NCBI GenBank assembly: GCA_029210125.1
Contig: JARGPR010000011.1
Location: 23,968-87,967, forward strand
Origin: Pseudomonadales bacterium
GTDB taxonomy: Bacteria > Pseudomonadota > Gammaproteobacteria > Pseudomonadales > JAHRWD01
Length of the DNA: 64,000 nucleotides
Reading direction: 5' to 3'
The notes beneath the pieces are model-generated. The model saw only the letters and a program-made list of their open reading frames with translations, did not search any database and had not been told where the DNA came from. The position numbers were made by a program, and so were the translations under genes. Shown here in pieces: positions 47,673 through 57,912 of the stretch. Position 1 is the first letter of the stretch. Each line of letters opens with the position of its first letter.

Positions 47673-48905
47673 CTAGGTAGTTGTTAGTGGGTTAAATTTG
47701 CGCAGTAGCCAAAGCCCGGGCAGGGCGATAAGCGTGCAAAAAAGAAAGTAGTTAAACCAGCCAATATCCGCTGCTAAAAATCCGGTTGGGGCCGACAGTA
47801 TTACCCGTGGCACACCCATAATGCTGGTTAATAATGCAAACTGGGTGGCGGTAAAACGTTTGTCGGTAAGGCTTGCCATAAAGGCCATAAATGCGGCGGT
47901 GCCCATGCCAGCGGCCAGGTTCTCAAAGGTTATCACAAGGGCCAGGGTAGGCAGGTTGTGTCCCGCAACTGCAAGCAGCATAAAGCCAGCGGTGGACACC
48001 ATCTGTAAAATGCCAAAAACCCATAACGAAGGTCGAATACCAATCTTTAATATGATACCGGCGCCAATCAGGGCGCCGATGATGGTGGCCCAAAAACCGT
48101 AGAGTTTTACGGTAAGACCAATTTCGGTCGCGGAAAAACCCATATCAACATAAAAAGGTGCTGTCATCGCTGAAGCAAGGGTATCTCCAAGTTTATAGAG
48201 CAGAATAAATAGCAGCATCAGTACCGCCTGCTCGGTTTTGAAAAACTCTACAAAAGGTTTAATCACCGCTTCTGACAGGCTTCGGGGAGTGCCGTTCGCT
48301 AGTTCCGGTTCCGGTGCCAACAAGGTGGTGGCGACACCGATCAGCATGGTTCCCGCCATGATCAGATAGACAACAGGGAAGGACAGCTGATCCGCCAAAA
48401 TCAGGCCGCCCCCGGAGGCCAGCAACATGCCGATCCGGTAACCATAAACATAGATGGTGGAACCCAGCCCGAGTTCTCGTTCGGGCAGATGTTCACGCCG
48501 ATAGGCATCCACCACTGCATCCTGGGTTGCACTGAAAAATGCCACCGCCAGCGCAAACAGCGCCATACGGTAGGGATGGTTGGCGGGGTCGGAGTAACCC
48601 AGTCCAGCGATGCAAAGCAGCAGTGTAATTTGGGTTAAAAACAACCAGCCCCGCCGCCGGCCAAGGGGCAGGCTGTAGCGGTCAAGCAGCGGAGCCCAAA
48701 GAAATTTGAGGGTGTAGGGCAAACCAACCAGCGCCATCAAACCGATGGTTTCAAGGTTTACCCCGGCCTGACGCATCCAAATTTGAAGCACTGAAATCGT
48801 CAGCAGCAATGGCAATCCGCAAGAAAACCCCATTGCAAAGGTGATCAACATGCGTGGACTGAACAGAGTGGAAGCGCCTTCGCGAATAAAACTGGGGGGG
48901 CTCAA
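47673..48905 (-). CDS. ampG: AmpG-like muropeptide permease (MFS)
   Basis: A 410-residue, roughly 12-segment major facilitator. MGFSCGLPLLLTISVLQIWM, ETIGLMALVGLPYTLKFLWA, PLLDRYSLPLGRRRGWL and SATQDAVVDAYRREHL are the AmpG family signature. AmpG imports GlcNAc-anhydroMurNAc peptides for wall recycling, which fits the wall-synthesis genes elsewhere in the window. The start is TTG 48905, with AGGAA about ten bases upstream; no in-frame ATG or GTG gives a full first segment. It is the first gene of a probable three-gene operon with the ABC exporter (gap 39 bases). Confidence 0.88.
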   Translation of the reverse strand: MSPPSFIREGASTLFSPRMLITFAMGFSCGLPLLLTISVLQIWMRQAGVNLETIGLMALVGLPYTLKFLWAPLLDRYSLPLGRRRGWLFLTQITLLLCIAGLGYSDPANHPYRMALFALAVAFFSATQDAVVDAYRREHLPERELGLGSTIYVYGYRIGMLLASGGGLILADQLSFPVVYLIMAGTMLIGVATTLLAPEPELANGTPRSLSEAVIKPFVEFFKTEQAVLMLLFILLYKLGDTLASAMTAPFYVDMGFSATEIGLTVKLYGFWATIIGALIGAGIILKIGIRPSLWVFGILQMVSTAGFMLLAVAGHNLPTLALVITFENLAAGMGTAAFMAFMASLTDKRFTATQFALLTSIMGVPRVILSAPTGFLAADIGWFNYFLFCTLIALPGLWLLRKFNPLTTT

Positions 48906-49072
48906 GGGTGAGATGTTCCTGTGGGGTGGTGCGCTGCGTGGTATTTGCGTTGAAGGATCGATTCTATAGGGATTGCAGGGTAATCGTCCAATGGAGGATA
49001 GATTGGTTTTAATCCCATAGCAGTGCCGTTAAAATAGCCACCGTTATAGATTTCTATCGCTATCCCCCGTTT

Positions 49073-49117
49073 TTACCGAACATTAAGTTACCAAATATTA
49101 CGTTACCGAATACTACC
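49073..49117. repeat. Three tandem 15-base repeats upstream of trhO
   Basis: Units TTACCGAACATTAAG (49073-49087), TTACCAAATATTACG (49088-49102) and TTACCGAATACTACC (49103-49117) lie head to tail and end nine bases before the trhO start. Each begins TTACC[GA]AA. They occupy the leader and ribosome-binding region, so they may be a regulatory array or simple slippage. Confidence 0.7.
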
Positions 49118-49126
49118 GAGTTAATT

Positions 49127-50107
49127 ATGTCTGAAACGGTTATCTGTGCCCTGTACCGATTTGTTCGCCTTGAAAATTTTGAGGCGTTGCGCGAACCGTT
49201 GTTAAAAGTGATGAAGGATCATCAAGTCAGGGGCACATTATTGTTGGCCTCTGAGGGAGTGAACGGCACTATTGCGGGATCGCGAGATGGGATTGATCAG
49301 GTGCTGGCCTGGCTTAAATCAGACCCACGCTTGCATGGGCTGGATTATAAGGAATCCTATAGTGCCGAAATGCCCTTTTACCGCACCAAGGTTAAGCTCA
49401 AAAAAGAGATCGTTACGATGGGGGTGGAGGGGATCGATCCGCTAAAAGTTGTCGGTAGCTATGTAAAACCAGCGGACTGGAACGCGCTGATTTCGGACCC
49501 GGATGTGGTTGTGGTGGATACTCGCAACGATTACGAAATACAGATAGGAACCTTCGAAAACGCCATTAATCCGAAGACCGAAACCTTTCGAGAGTTTCCT
49601 GGTTATGTGAACGATCACCTTGATCCGAACAAACATAAAAAAGTAGCGATGTTTTGCACCGGTGGCATTCGCTGTGAAAAATCCACCGCCTATTTAAAGG
49701 AGCAGGGTTTTGATGAGGTTTATCACCTGGAAGGTGGAATCCTTAAATACCTTGAAGAGGTGCCAGAGCAGGACTCCATGTGGAAAGGTGAGTGTTTTGT
49801 ATTTGATAACCGCGTCACCGTTGACCATCAACTAGAAACTGGTCAATACGATCAATGCCACGCCTGTCGTTTACCGATCACCGAGCAGGAAAAACAGAGC
49901 GAACACTACGTTCCCGGTGTCAGCTGCCCCCACTGTTTTGACCAACATTCCGAAGAGCAGCTTAAGCGTTTCGTTGAGCGGGAAAAACAGATGCAGTTGG
50001 CCAAGCAGCGTGGTGAAAGCCATATCGGTACAGGCACTACCGAACAAACCGAAATGAAACGCCGGGCCAAGCGGAATTTTAAGGAACAGCAGCGTAGCCA
50101 TCGCTAG
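49127..50107 (+). CDS. trhO: tRNA uridine(34) hydroxylase TrhO (rhodanese family)
   Basis: A 326-residue protein (YceA family) that makes 5-hydroxyuridine at tRNA position 34 using molecular oxygen. The N-terminal acylphosphatase-like domain ([18 protein letters not shown]) is followed by a rhodanese domain with [19 protein letters not shown] and active Cys177 in [11 protein letters not shown], then [12 protein letters not shown]. The C-terminal part has two CxxC pairs (CHAC and CPHC), probably a zinc site. No strong Shine-Dalgarno precedes ATG 49127; three 15-base repeats fill that region. Confidence 0.93.
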   Translation: MSETVICALYRFVRLENFEALREPLLKVMKDHQVRGTLLLASEGVNGTIAGSRDGIDQVLAWLKSDPRLHGLDYKESYSAEMPFYRTKVKLKKEIVTMGVEGIDPLKVVGSYVKPADWNALISDPDVVVVDTRNDYEIQIGTFENAINPKTETFREFPGYVNDHLDPNKHKKVAMFCTGGIRCEKSTAYLKEQGFDEVYHLEGGILKYLEEVPEQDSMWKGECFVFDNRVTVDHQLETGQYDQCHACRLPITEQEKQSEHYVPGVSCPHCFDQHSEEQLKRFVEREKQMQLAKQRGESHIGTGTTEQTEMKRRAKRNFKEQQRSHR

Positions 50108-50134
50108 CGATCATCAGTTCAGTACTGAGTATTC

Positions 50135-50815
50135 CTACCAGGGGATTGATTGGCCCTGATAATCCAGGAATTTATGCTCACCTTTATCAAGCCTTTTTTC
50201 AATTTGAGCGACCAATCCCTCAGCACTTTCCGAGACCGTTACCGGTGCCTGGTCGCCGCCCATCGCCGTTTTTACCCAGCCTGGATGTAGCGCAAGAACG
50301 GATATATTGCGCCCTGAAAGCTTCGCTGCGTAACTTCTAACCATTGAGTTCAGAGCAGCTTTACTGGCACGATATAGATCCATCCCACCATTTTCGTTGC
50401 CCTCAGTGCTACCCATAATTGACGACATGAAAGCCAATACAGCGCCCTCGTTAAGGCAGCTGCTAAGTTGTTGCGCGATACTTAAAGGTGCAATGGCGTT
50501 GGTTTTGAATACCTCAAGAATTTCTTGATCGTCGGCGTTGGTAGCCGATTGATGTTGCGGTCCGGTGATACCTGCGCAAACAAATAGTAGATCGAGGTCT
50601 TGGTTTTGCATCTGTTCAGCAAAGGATTTGACTGCGGACTGATGGGTGATATCCAGCGAGTGAACCTCAACTCCGGAAAAGGCTTGTGGGCCCTCAGGGT
50701 TTTCGGTTCGTACGGTTGCAATTACGTTCCAACCCTTGTCATGGAGCGTTTTTACTAGCCCTAATCCGATTCCTCGGGAAGCTCCAATAATAAGTGCTGT
50801 TCTGGTCTGCGGCAT
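50135..50815 (-). CDS. Short-chain dehydrogenase/reductase (CsgA/YciK-like SDR)
   Basis: A classical SDR of about 226 residues. The N-terminus has the NAD(P) site LIIGASRGIGLGLVK, followed by LFVCAGI in place of NNAG, and the catalytic YRASKAALN, with the upstream Ser in FMSSIMG. LHPGWVKTAMGG follows. The substrate cannot be inferred. I start at ATG 50815 because AGAGGA lies six bases upstream; the frame is open to 50848. It converges with trhO. Confidence 0.88.
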   Translation of the reverse strand: MPQTRTALIIGASRGIGLGLVKTLHDKGWNVIATVRTENPEGPQAFSGVEVHSLDITHQSAVKSFAEQMQNQDLDLLFVCAGITGPQHQSATNADDQEILEVFKTNAIAPLSIAQQLSSCLNEGAVLAFMSSIMGSTEGNENGGMDLYRASKAALNSMVRSYAAKLSGRNISVLALHPGWVKTAMGGDQAPVTVSESAEGLVAQIEKRLDKGEHKFLDYQGQSIPW

Positions 50816-51061
50816 CTCAAATCCTCTCTTGAATGGTATGGGTATCAAACTACGACCGGTCAGTTATGGCTTTGTGCCGGTCTGATCGAATAACTCAGCG
50901 GTTACAACCAGCTTTTCCGAACCTTGATGCTAACATGGAGTTGGTGATGGTGGCAGGTCATCTGAAACCTTCTGAAGCCTGGGGTGAAATGATTGGAATG
51001 ATCTTGAAACCTGCGGGGGGCATCCCCATTTAAACTGTTCTAATCGAAATTTAAAAAAATT

Positions 51062-51589
51062 ATGCGAACTTCTTTTTTACTGTTCATTGCTGTGCCCTTA
51101 ATCGAAATGTGGCTTCTTATTGAAGTTGGCGGTGTCATTGGTGGTTTGCCCACCGTGGGGTTAGTGGTATTAACCGCTTTTATCGGTATTAACTTGCTGA
51201 GAATGCAGGGCATGCAAACCCTGCAACGGTTTCAATCCCGCGCACAAAGCGGACAGTTGCCCGGGCAGGAAATTGTTGAAGGTATGATGCTGGCGGTTGC
51301 AGGTGCGTTACTGTTAACGCCAGGTTTTGTAACCGATACCATTGGCTTTGTGCTATTGGTGCCGGGGATTCGTAAGTGGTTATTTCGCCGTGCTGGACAC
51401 CGGATGAGTATGATGGGCACGATACGTCGGCAGGGTTTTCATTCAAGTGATAGTGATGTTGAGAATGATTTTTTTACCGAACAGTCACCTTATCGGCGAC
51501 CCCAAAAGCACCGCAGCCAGGATTCCCGTAATACCCTCGAAGGTGAGTTTTACGAAGAGGGCTCTGGGGACAGCAAGAAACGAGATTAA
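51062..51589 (+). CDS. fxsA: FxsA family inner-membrane protein
   Basis: A 175-residue membrane protein with hydrophobic segments at about residues 4-20, 25-45 and 75-100, and a polar C-terminal tail. PLIEMWLLIEVGGVIGG, GMMLAVAGALLLTPGFVTD and TIGFVLLVPGIRKWL are the FxsA signature. In E. coli FxsA relieves F-plasmid exclusion of phage T7; its normal role is unclear. As in E. coli and Pseudomonas it lies directly upstream of groESL. No clear ribosome site is visible. Confidence 0.9.
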   Translation: MRTSFLLFIAVPLIEMWLLIEVGGVIGGLPTVGLVVLTAFIGINLLRMQGMQTLQRFQSRAQSGQLPGQEIVEGMMLAVAGALLLTPGFVTDTIGFVLLVPGIRKWLFRRAGHRMSMMGTIRRQGFHSSDSDVENDFFTEQSPYRRPQKHRSQDSRNTLEGEFYEEGSGDSKKRD

Positions 51590-51686
51590 CAACAATAAAT
51601 TTCTCTTCAACGCTTGAAAAGCAAAATAGCGCCCCGATCTATTGTTGCGACGCGATCCCCCGCATCAACTCCAAAACCTAACTGGC

Positions 51687-51714
51687 TTGACACGGGAGAT
51701 CTCAAACCTATGAT
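51687..51714 (+). promoter_or_regulatory. Sigma-70 promoter of groESL
   Basis: Perfect TTGACA (51687-51692), 16 bases, then TATGAT (51709-51714, five of six consensus). The -10 touches the first base of the CIRCE operator, so bound HrcA would block polymerase. The -35 also reads CTTGAC, but no good sigma-32 -10 was found. Confidence 0.75.
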
Positions 51715-51740
51715 TAGCACTCTCCTCGTTAGAGTGCTAA
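51714..51740. promoter_or_regulatory. CIRCE operator (HrcA binding site)
   Basis: TTAGCACTC (51714-51722), nine bases, GAGTGCTAA (51732-51740): an exact match to the CIRCE consensus. HrcA bound here represses groESL, and heat inactivates the repressor. This predicts an hrcA gene elsewhere in the genome. Confidence 0.95.
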
Positions 51741-51791
51741 CGGAGGTTATCTGAGTCTTAAATTATTTAATAAAACTGGAGTATTCGCACA

Positions 51792-52082
51792 ATGAAAATT
51801 CGTCCGTTACACGATCGTGTTGTCGTTCGTCGCATGGAAGAAGAAACCACCTCTGCTGGTGGTATCGTTCTTCCTGGTTCAGCAACTGAAAAGCCTTCGC
51901 AGGGTGAAGTGCTTGCTATTGGTGCTGGGAAGTTGCTGGAAAATGGCGATCTTCGCCCAGTTGATGTAAAGGTTGGCGAGTCAGTATTATTTGGCCAATA
52001 CAGCGGAACACCTATCAAAATCGATGGCGAAGAGCTGCTGGTAATGTCTGAAAGTGACATTTTTGCGGTTCTTGAAAAGTAA
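51792..52082 (+). CDS. groES: Co-chaperonin GroES
   Basis: A 96-residue lid protein of the GroEL chaperonin. [16 protein letters not shown] at the start, the mobile loop [15 protein letters not shown], and [18 protein letters not shown] are family-typical. It is transcribed from the CIRCE-controlled promoter about 75 bases upstream, with groEL following after 86 bases. Confidence 0.97.
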   Translation: MKIRPLHDRVVVRRMEEETTSAGGIVLPGSATEKPSQGEVLAIGAGKLLENGDLRPVDVKVGESVLFGQYSGTPIKIDGEELLVMSESDIFAVLEK

Positions 52083-52153
52083 CCTGGTTGTTACTTCGCG
52101 ATAGCCTTAAAACAGAATTCTGATCGTAAATACTCAGAACCTTAAACAGCTAA

Positions 52154-53830
<1,677 letters not shown>

Positions 53831-53871
53831 GCTCGCTTTATCTATACCTCCTTACGTTTCTCGTAAGAAAT

Positions 53872-53908
53872 AAAAAGCCCGCAAACTTTGGTTTGCGGGC
53901 TTTTTTTT
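53872..53908 (+). terminator. Rho-independent terminator after groEL
   Basis: Stem AAAAAGCCCGCAAAC (53872-53886) with GTTTGCGGGCTTTTT (53891-53905), a 4-base loop and a run of eight Ts to 53908. It is one of the strongest terminators in the window. Confidence 0.93.
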
Positions 53909-54102
53909 GTCTACTTATTTATCGGTATCTGACGGCAGATAAGCCAGTAATGGTTGATGTTGGTGAGCGCCTACGTTTTGTTGCGATCAGCAAAATAAAT
54001 TTATTATTCAATATACCCCATATGGGTGACGCGGGATTTGAGTATGTCATATAGGCTTCCGTTGTGAATTATTCAAAATAAACCATAGTAGGATTTGCTC
54101 TT

Positions 54103-56451
54103 ATGAATAAAAATTTTCAATTGATCTCTGCGCTTTCGCTCGCGGCTGCTTTAACGGCCTGTGGTGGCGGTAGCAGCGGTGGCGGTTCAACACTGACCTC
54201 GACCGCTGTTAGTGGCACAGCGAGTAAAGGAATTATCATCGGTGGTACCGTCACCGCATATCCCCTTGTGAATGGCGTCATAGGTGTGACTGCTTTGGGT
54301 TCAGCTACCACAGATGCTGAGGGCAAATACTCCCTTGAACTACCCACGGATTACGACGGTAGCCCGATTGTTATTACGATTGAGCCAGCGAGCGATGGTA
54401 CCACTTTAATGCGCTGTGATATTCCCAGCGGATGTGGAACTGGGGTTAGCTACGGAGACGATTATACACTGGCAGCGAGTACCGGATTCAGCATGAGCGC
54501 GATCCTGCCAGAAGCAATCGCAGGTCAAACGGTTACGGTTAACCCAACGCCGCTAACCGATGTCGCGGCTAATGTGGCACTGGATGCGCTCAGTGGTGTA
54601 AGCGCACCAAACGATTTTACGGTTGAGCAGGCCATCGCCGATGCTAACAGCGCGACTGCTGATCGCTTTGGTATTACCGGTGATTTGAACGAGCAGCCTG
54701 TCATCGATATTACTGACCCGGTAGCAGTAGCCGCCGCTTCAACTGATGCGATTATCTATAACTCGCTGCCCGGCGCAATTGTTGAAGCGACTCAGGATGA
54801 TGATAGTGCCTTGAGCATTGAAGAAGCGCTGGAAACATTCGTGACCGATTATGTCGATAATGGCGGAATCTCCGGTAATACAGCCACCGCTGGCACCACC
54901 TCTTTAGAAGAAATCCTAGATGCAGCGCAGGATGTATTGACTGAAACCAGCACACAGCAAGGTGGCGGTGATCTTGATCTTACTGCGGTAACCACTACGT
55001 TAACCACAGAAACAACAAACGCCGGTGCTGAAACACCAGATACCCCGGACGGCGGAGACGCCAGTGATACCGCTGCCGACGGTGAGCTTGCCCAGGTAAA
55101 AGCGATGGTCTCCGACCTTCGTGATATTGGTGCATCAGCCTCAATTGATTTGACGAACAGTGCGAGTGCCTTTGCAACACAGATCGAAGTTGCATCGATA
55201 GCAACAGAAGCTGGTACTACAAGTGCGATGGATGCATTAACTGGAACCGGCGTAGCGGTTTCTGAAGCGATGAATGCGTATTCGTTAGGCTCTACAGTCA
55301 CTACTTACACTGCATCAAACGGTCTTGTGGCTAGCCTTTCGAACATAGTAGCCACCGAAACAGAGACCACGCTAGCTTTATCCGGTGATATTGCAGTAAG
55401 TGGTTCTTTAAATGGAAATACCGTAGCCATGACTTATACGCTGGCTGCAGGCGGTACGTTTGTGGAAACCGGTATGTGGGCTCCGGACTGGCCAGAACCA
55501 GGTGAAGACCATAGCGGCAGTGCCACAGTTGATGCGGATGCTACCCTCAACTTTGATGTAGCTGGCACCATAACCAATGCCGATGTTGAATTGGCGATTA
55601 CTGAGGGTAGCATTGATATCAGCGCTACTCTAGATGAAACCGAAAACTGGGATCAGAGTAATATTGACGGGGTTACCAGCATTGATGAAGACGAACAGCT
55701 CGACGCTACGCTTAGCGTTAGTTTCGATTTGGAGGTCTCTCTGACTCAACAAGTTCCATCTATACAGTCTGCCTTAACACCTGCTGATCCTGTTTCCTTT
55801 GCAGGTACGCTTGGTTTTTCAGTTCAAGGTATAGATATAAGTGAATCCGAGACCTTCAATGCTGACCATGACTCAACCGGGGGTACTGATGCTGAGACTT
55901 GGGAATCTGATACTACATTTGATACGTTGAATATTTCGTTTAGCGGTACTTTCACGCAGGCAAGTCAGAGCTTTGGGGCGGCCTTTGCGCTTAGTGCAGC
56001 GGGTAACGGTGTAGTCTTTAGTGATTCCGGTACTTGGGGAGGTAGCTGGTCAACGACGACTCCCTGGCAATCGTCTGAAACCGAATCCTCCAGTGACACT
56101 GAAACCACGACAAACTATGCGGATCTGAGTGTCTCGCTGTCTTTTGAAGCAACCCTCACGGGTATAGCGGACCCCGTTTCGGTTACTTTTGGTGCTTCCC
56201 GCACAGGCCTCGAAGAGGGCACAGCTAGCCTTGATCTAGCCTGGGAGGGTAATCATCTGGATTTCGATATCACCGGTGGAGAAACCGGTGGCTCTGCTAC
56301 CCTGAGCAATCAGGATGGTGTATCGGCTACCTTTGTTGAAAATACAGCCGGTGATCTATCGGGAGCCATTTCAAATGGTGGCAGTCAATACGCCACCATT
56401 GATGATATGGGTGTGATCCATTACGTTGATGGTAACTTTGAATCACTGTAA
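54103..56451 (+). CDS. Large acidic lipoprotein of unknown function
   Basis: A 782-residue protein with a lipoprotein signal: LAAALTAC with Cys20, then a Gly/Ser linker (GGGSSGGGS). No Asp follows the Cys, so sorting to the outer membrane is likely. Residues about 33-110 look like a small beta domain of the carboxypeptidase-regulatory or Ig-like type (SGTASKGIIIGGTVTAYPL, DAEGKYSLELP). The middle is Ala/Thr/Asp-rich; the C-terminal half (about 390-782) is a run of beta strands, very acidic and poor in Lys, Arg and Cys, with repeated LS(V/I)SF(D/S/E) strands. I recognise no enzyme motif. It has its own terminator. Confidence 0.85.
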   Translation: MNKNFQLISALSLAAALTACGGGSSGGGSTLTSTAVSGTASKGIIIGGTVTAYPLVNGVIGVTALGSATTDAEGKYSLELPTDYDGSPIVITIEPASDGTTLMRCDIPSGCGTGVSYGDDYTLAASTGFSMSAILPEAIAGQTVTVNPTPLTDVAANVALDALSGVSAPNDFTVEQAIADANSATADRFGITGDLNEQPVIDITDPVAVAAASTDAIIYNSLPGAIVEATQDDDSALSIEEALETFVTDYVDNGGISGNTATAGTTSLEEILDAAQDVLTETSTQQGGGDLDLTAVTTTLTTETTNAGAETPDTPDGGDASDTAADGELAQVKAMVSDLRDIGASASIDLTNSASAFATQIEVASIATEAGTTSAMDALTGTGVAVSEAMNAYSLGSTVTTYTASNGLVASLSNIVATETETTLALSGDIAVSGSLNGNTVAMTYTLAAGGTFVETGMWAPDWPEPGEDHSGSATVDADATLNFDVAGTITNADVELAITEGSIDISATLDETENWDQSNIDGVTSIDEDEQLDATLSVSFDLEVSLTQQVPSIQSALTPADPVSFAGTLGFSVQGIDISESETFNADHDSTGGTDAETWESDTTFDTLNISFSGTFTQASQSFGAAFALSAAGNGVVFSDSGTWGGSWSTTTPWQSSETESSSDTETTTNYADLSVSLSFEATLTGIADPVSVTFGASRTGLEEGTASLDLAWEGNHLDFDITGGETGGSATLSNQDGVSATFVENTAGDLSGAISNGGSQYATIDDMGVIHYVDGNFESL

Positions 56452-56468
56452 TTTACCCAGCTGGTATC

Positions 56469-56497
56469 AAAAAAGGGGGCGCTAAGCCCCCTTTTTT
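56469..56497. terminator. Terminator after the large lipoprotein gene
   Basis: Arms AAAAAAGGGGGC (56469-56480) and GCCCCCTTTTTT (56486-56497) with a 5-base loop. It separates the lipoprotein gene from the following barrel gene and could also work on the minus strand. Confidence 0.9.
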
Positions 56498-56567
56498 GTA
56501 GGCCAAATTTATATTGCTGACTTTTTGATATTTTAGACGTTACAGTTTGTTTTTATCTGGAACTTTT

Positions 56568-57650
56568 ATGCGACCGCTACACCCTGCTCTGATATCACTT
56601 TATACACTGCTTGCGCTGTTTAACCCTGTTGCCGGGTACGCGGCTCCCTATTCTGAGCTCGACACCTTCAGTTATGGCGGGCCGTTACCGTTACGGCAGT
56701 TGATAAACAATATGAAAGGGAGTGCTTCGCTGGGTGATGAGGAGCATGCCTTGTCCCATTTTGACTGGGAGGTTGGAATGCAGCTAGAAAATGGCTGGCG
56801 CATAGGTGCATTTCTGCGACACGATTATTACACCCGTTTTGATCCGGACACCCTACGACTGATACATCAGGATAAGAATGATCTTCCGGTGGAAACCAAT
56901 CAGCGCTACGACATTTGGTTCAAAATTCATCATTTAAAAGCAGATGGTGTACGAATACATATGCCTCAATTGAATCATGGCTCATGGCAGCTCCGGTTAT
57001 CCGTATCCTTGTTCCACGCCCGCGGTTTGAGTGACGGTACGATCTCCGGTCAGATTGACACCACCAGTAACTCGTTCAGTGGTCTTGTTGATCTCGACTA
57101 TCGCTATAACCGAGATCAATTATTGGACAGGCAGGTGGACTCACCGGTCGGTTGGGGCTACGGAATAGATATTGAGTTGCAGTGGCAGCCTAGCTCAAGC
57201 ATCAATGCCTATATTCAAATAAAGGATATTGCCGCCAGGGTAAGATGGCAGCAGGCTCCCTTCACCACCGCGCAGTTGACCTCATCTACCGTTAATTTTG
57301 ATTCAAATGGGTTTATCGAAACTACCCCTGCACTGTCCGGTTTCGAGGGCTACCGTAGTTATACCCAAAAATTACCGTTGCAATCCAAGATGCAGATCTC
57401 CTATCGGGTAGCTGGCCAATATAGCTTGTTTGCGACTAATGAAATCTACTCCACCGAGCACTTTCTCAGCATCGGGTTTACCCACACAACAAGGGGTGTG
57501 GCCTATAGTTTGGGTTGGCAGATACGTAATCAGGCCCTTCAGCTCGGTTGGCAAAGGGAATCCCTTCGGGTGAAGCTCACCGCAGATCACATCGTTCGAA
57601 AGAAAATAAAAACCTTTGGTATTGAGCTTTCCTGGTTGTTTGGAAGCTGA
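56568..57650 (+). CDS. Predicted outer-membrane beta-barrel protein of unknown function
   Basis: A 360-residue protein with a signal peptide (residues 1-25, ending GYAAP). The rest alternates polar and aromatic or aliphatic residues as in beta-barrel strands (for example EVGMQLENGWRIGAFL, QLRLSVSLFHARG, GYGIDIELQWQ) and ends in FGIELSWLFGS. The family is not recognised. ATG 56568 is the natural start before the signal peptide; a TTG at 56547 would add seven residues. It lies 117 bases after the lipoprotein gene, behind a terminator, so it is probably transcribed separately. Confidence 0.75.
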   Translation: MRPLHPALISLYTLLALFNPVAGYAAPYSELDTFSYGGPLPLRQLINNMKGSASLGDEEHALSHFDWEVGMQLENGWRIGAFLRHDYYTRFDPDTLRLIHQDKNDLPVETNQRYDIWFKIHHLKADGVRIHMPQLNHGSWQLRLSVSLFHARGLSDGTISGQIDTTSNSFSGLVDLDYRYNRDQLLDRQVDSPVGWGYGIDIELQWQPSSSINAYIQIKDIAARVRWQQAPFTTAQLTSSTVNFDSNGFIETTPALSGFEGYRSYTQKLPLQSKMQISYRVAGQYSLFATNEIYSTEHFLSIGFTHTTRGVAYSLGWQIRNQALQLGWQRESLRVKLTADHIVRKKIKTFGIELSWLFGS

Positions 57651-57810
57651 ACAATAGGCAGGAAAACCCCTTCCCATAATCATATTGTCGATATGATTCG
57701 CGTAGTTGTGCGTGGTGAGTATTTTTAAGTGCGCGTGAAATGCGATTCTCTGCAGTTGCACGGTATCGAGTTCAATCTGCTAGACCCTTCTTTCCCCTTC
57801 CTGTAAAAAT

Positions 57811-57832
57811 ACAAATGATAATGATTTGCAAT
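57811..57832. promoter_or_regulatory. Fur-box-like site overlapping the porin promoter
   Basis: The core TGATAATGATTTGCA (57816-57830) fits the 7-1-7 Fur pattern with a perfect left arm, and 13 of 19 positions match the classic Fur box by hand alignment. It overlaps the -35 hexamer of the porin promoter, the position expected for iron-dependent repression. Confidence 0.55.
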
Positions 57833-57854
57833 AGCAGGTAGATTTATATATGAT
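57826..57854 (+). promoter_or_regulatory. Sigma-70 promoter for the porin gene
   Basis: TTGCAA (57826-57831, four of six), 17 bases, TATGAT (57849-57854, five of six). Predicted start near 57861, about 50 bases before the porin ATG. Confidence 0.55.
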
Positions 57855-57912
57855 TCTGCACAGTTAATTGGAATCATGATTTATCTGGTATTTTTGCGGA
57901 GTTATATTAGAG

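Noticed and set aside
49073..49117. Tandem repeats considered as a CRISPR remnant
   Set aside because: The units are contiguous with no spacers and only 15 bases long; no cas genes are in the window.
54849..55301. Open frame of 150 codons antisense to the large lipoprotein
   Set aside because: It arises from the Ala/Thr/Ser-rich codon pattern of the sense gene; no other support.
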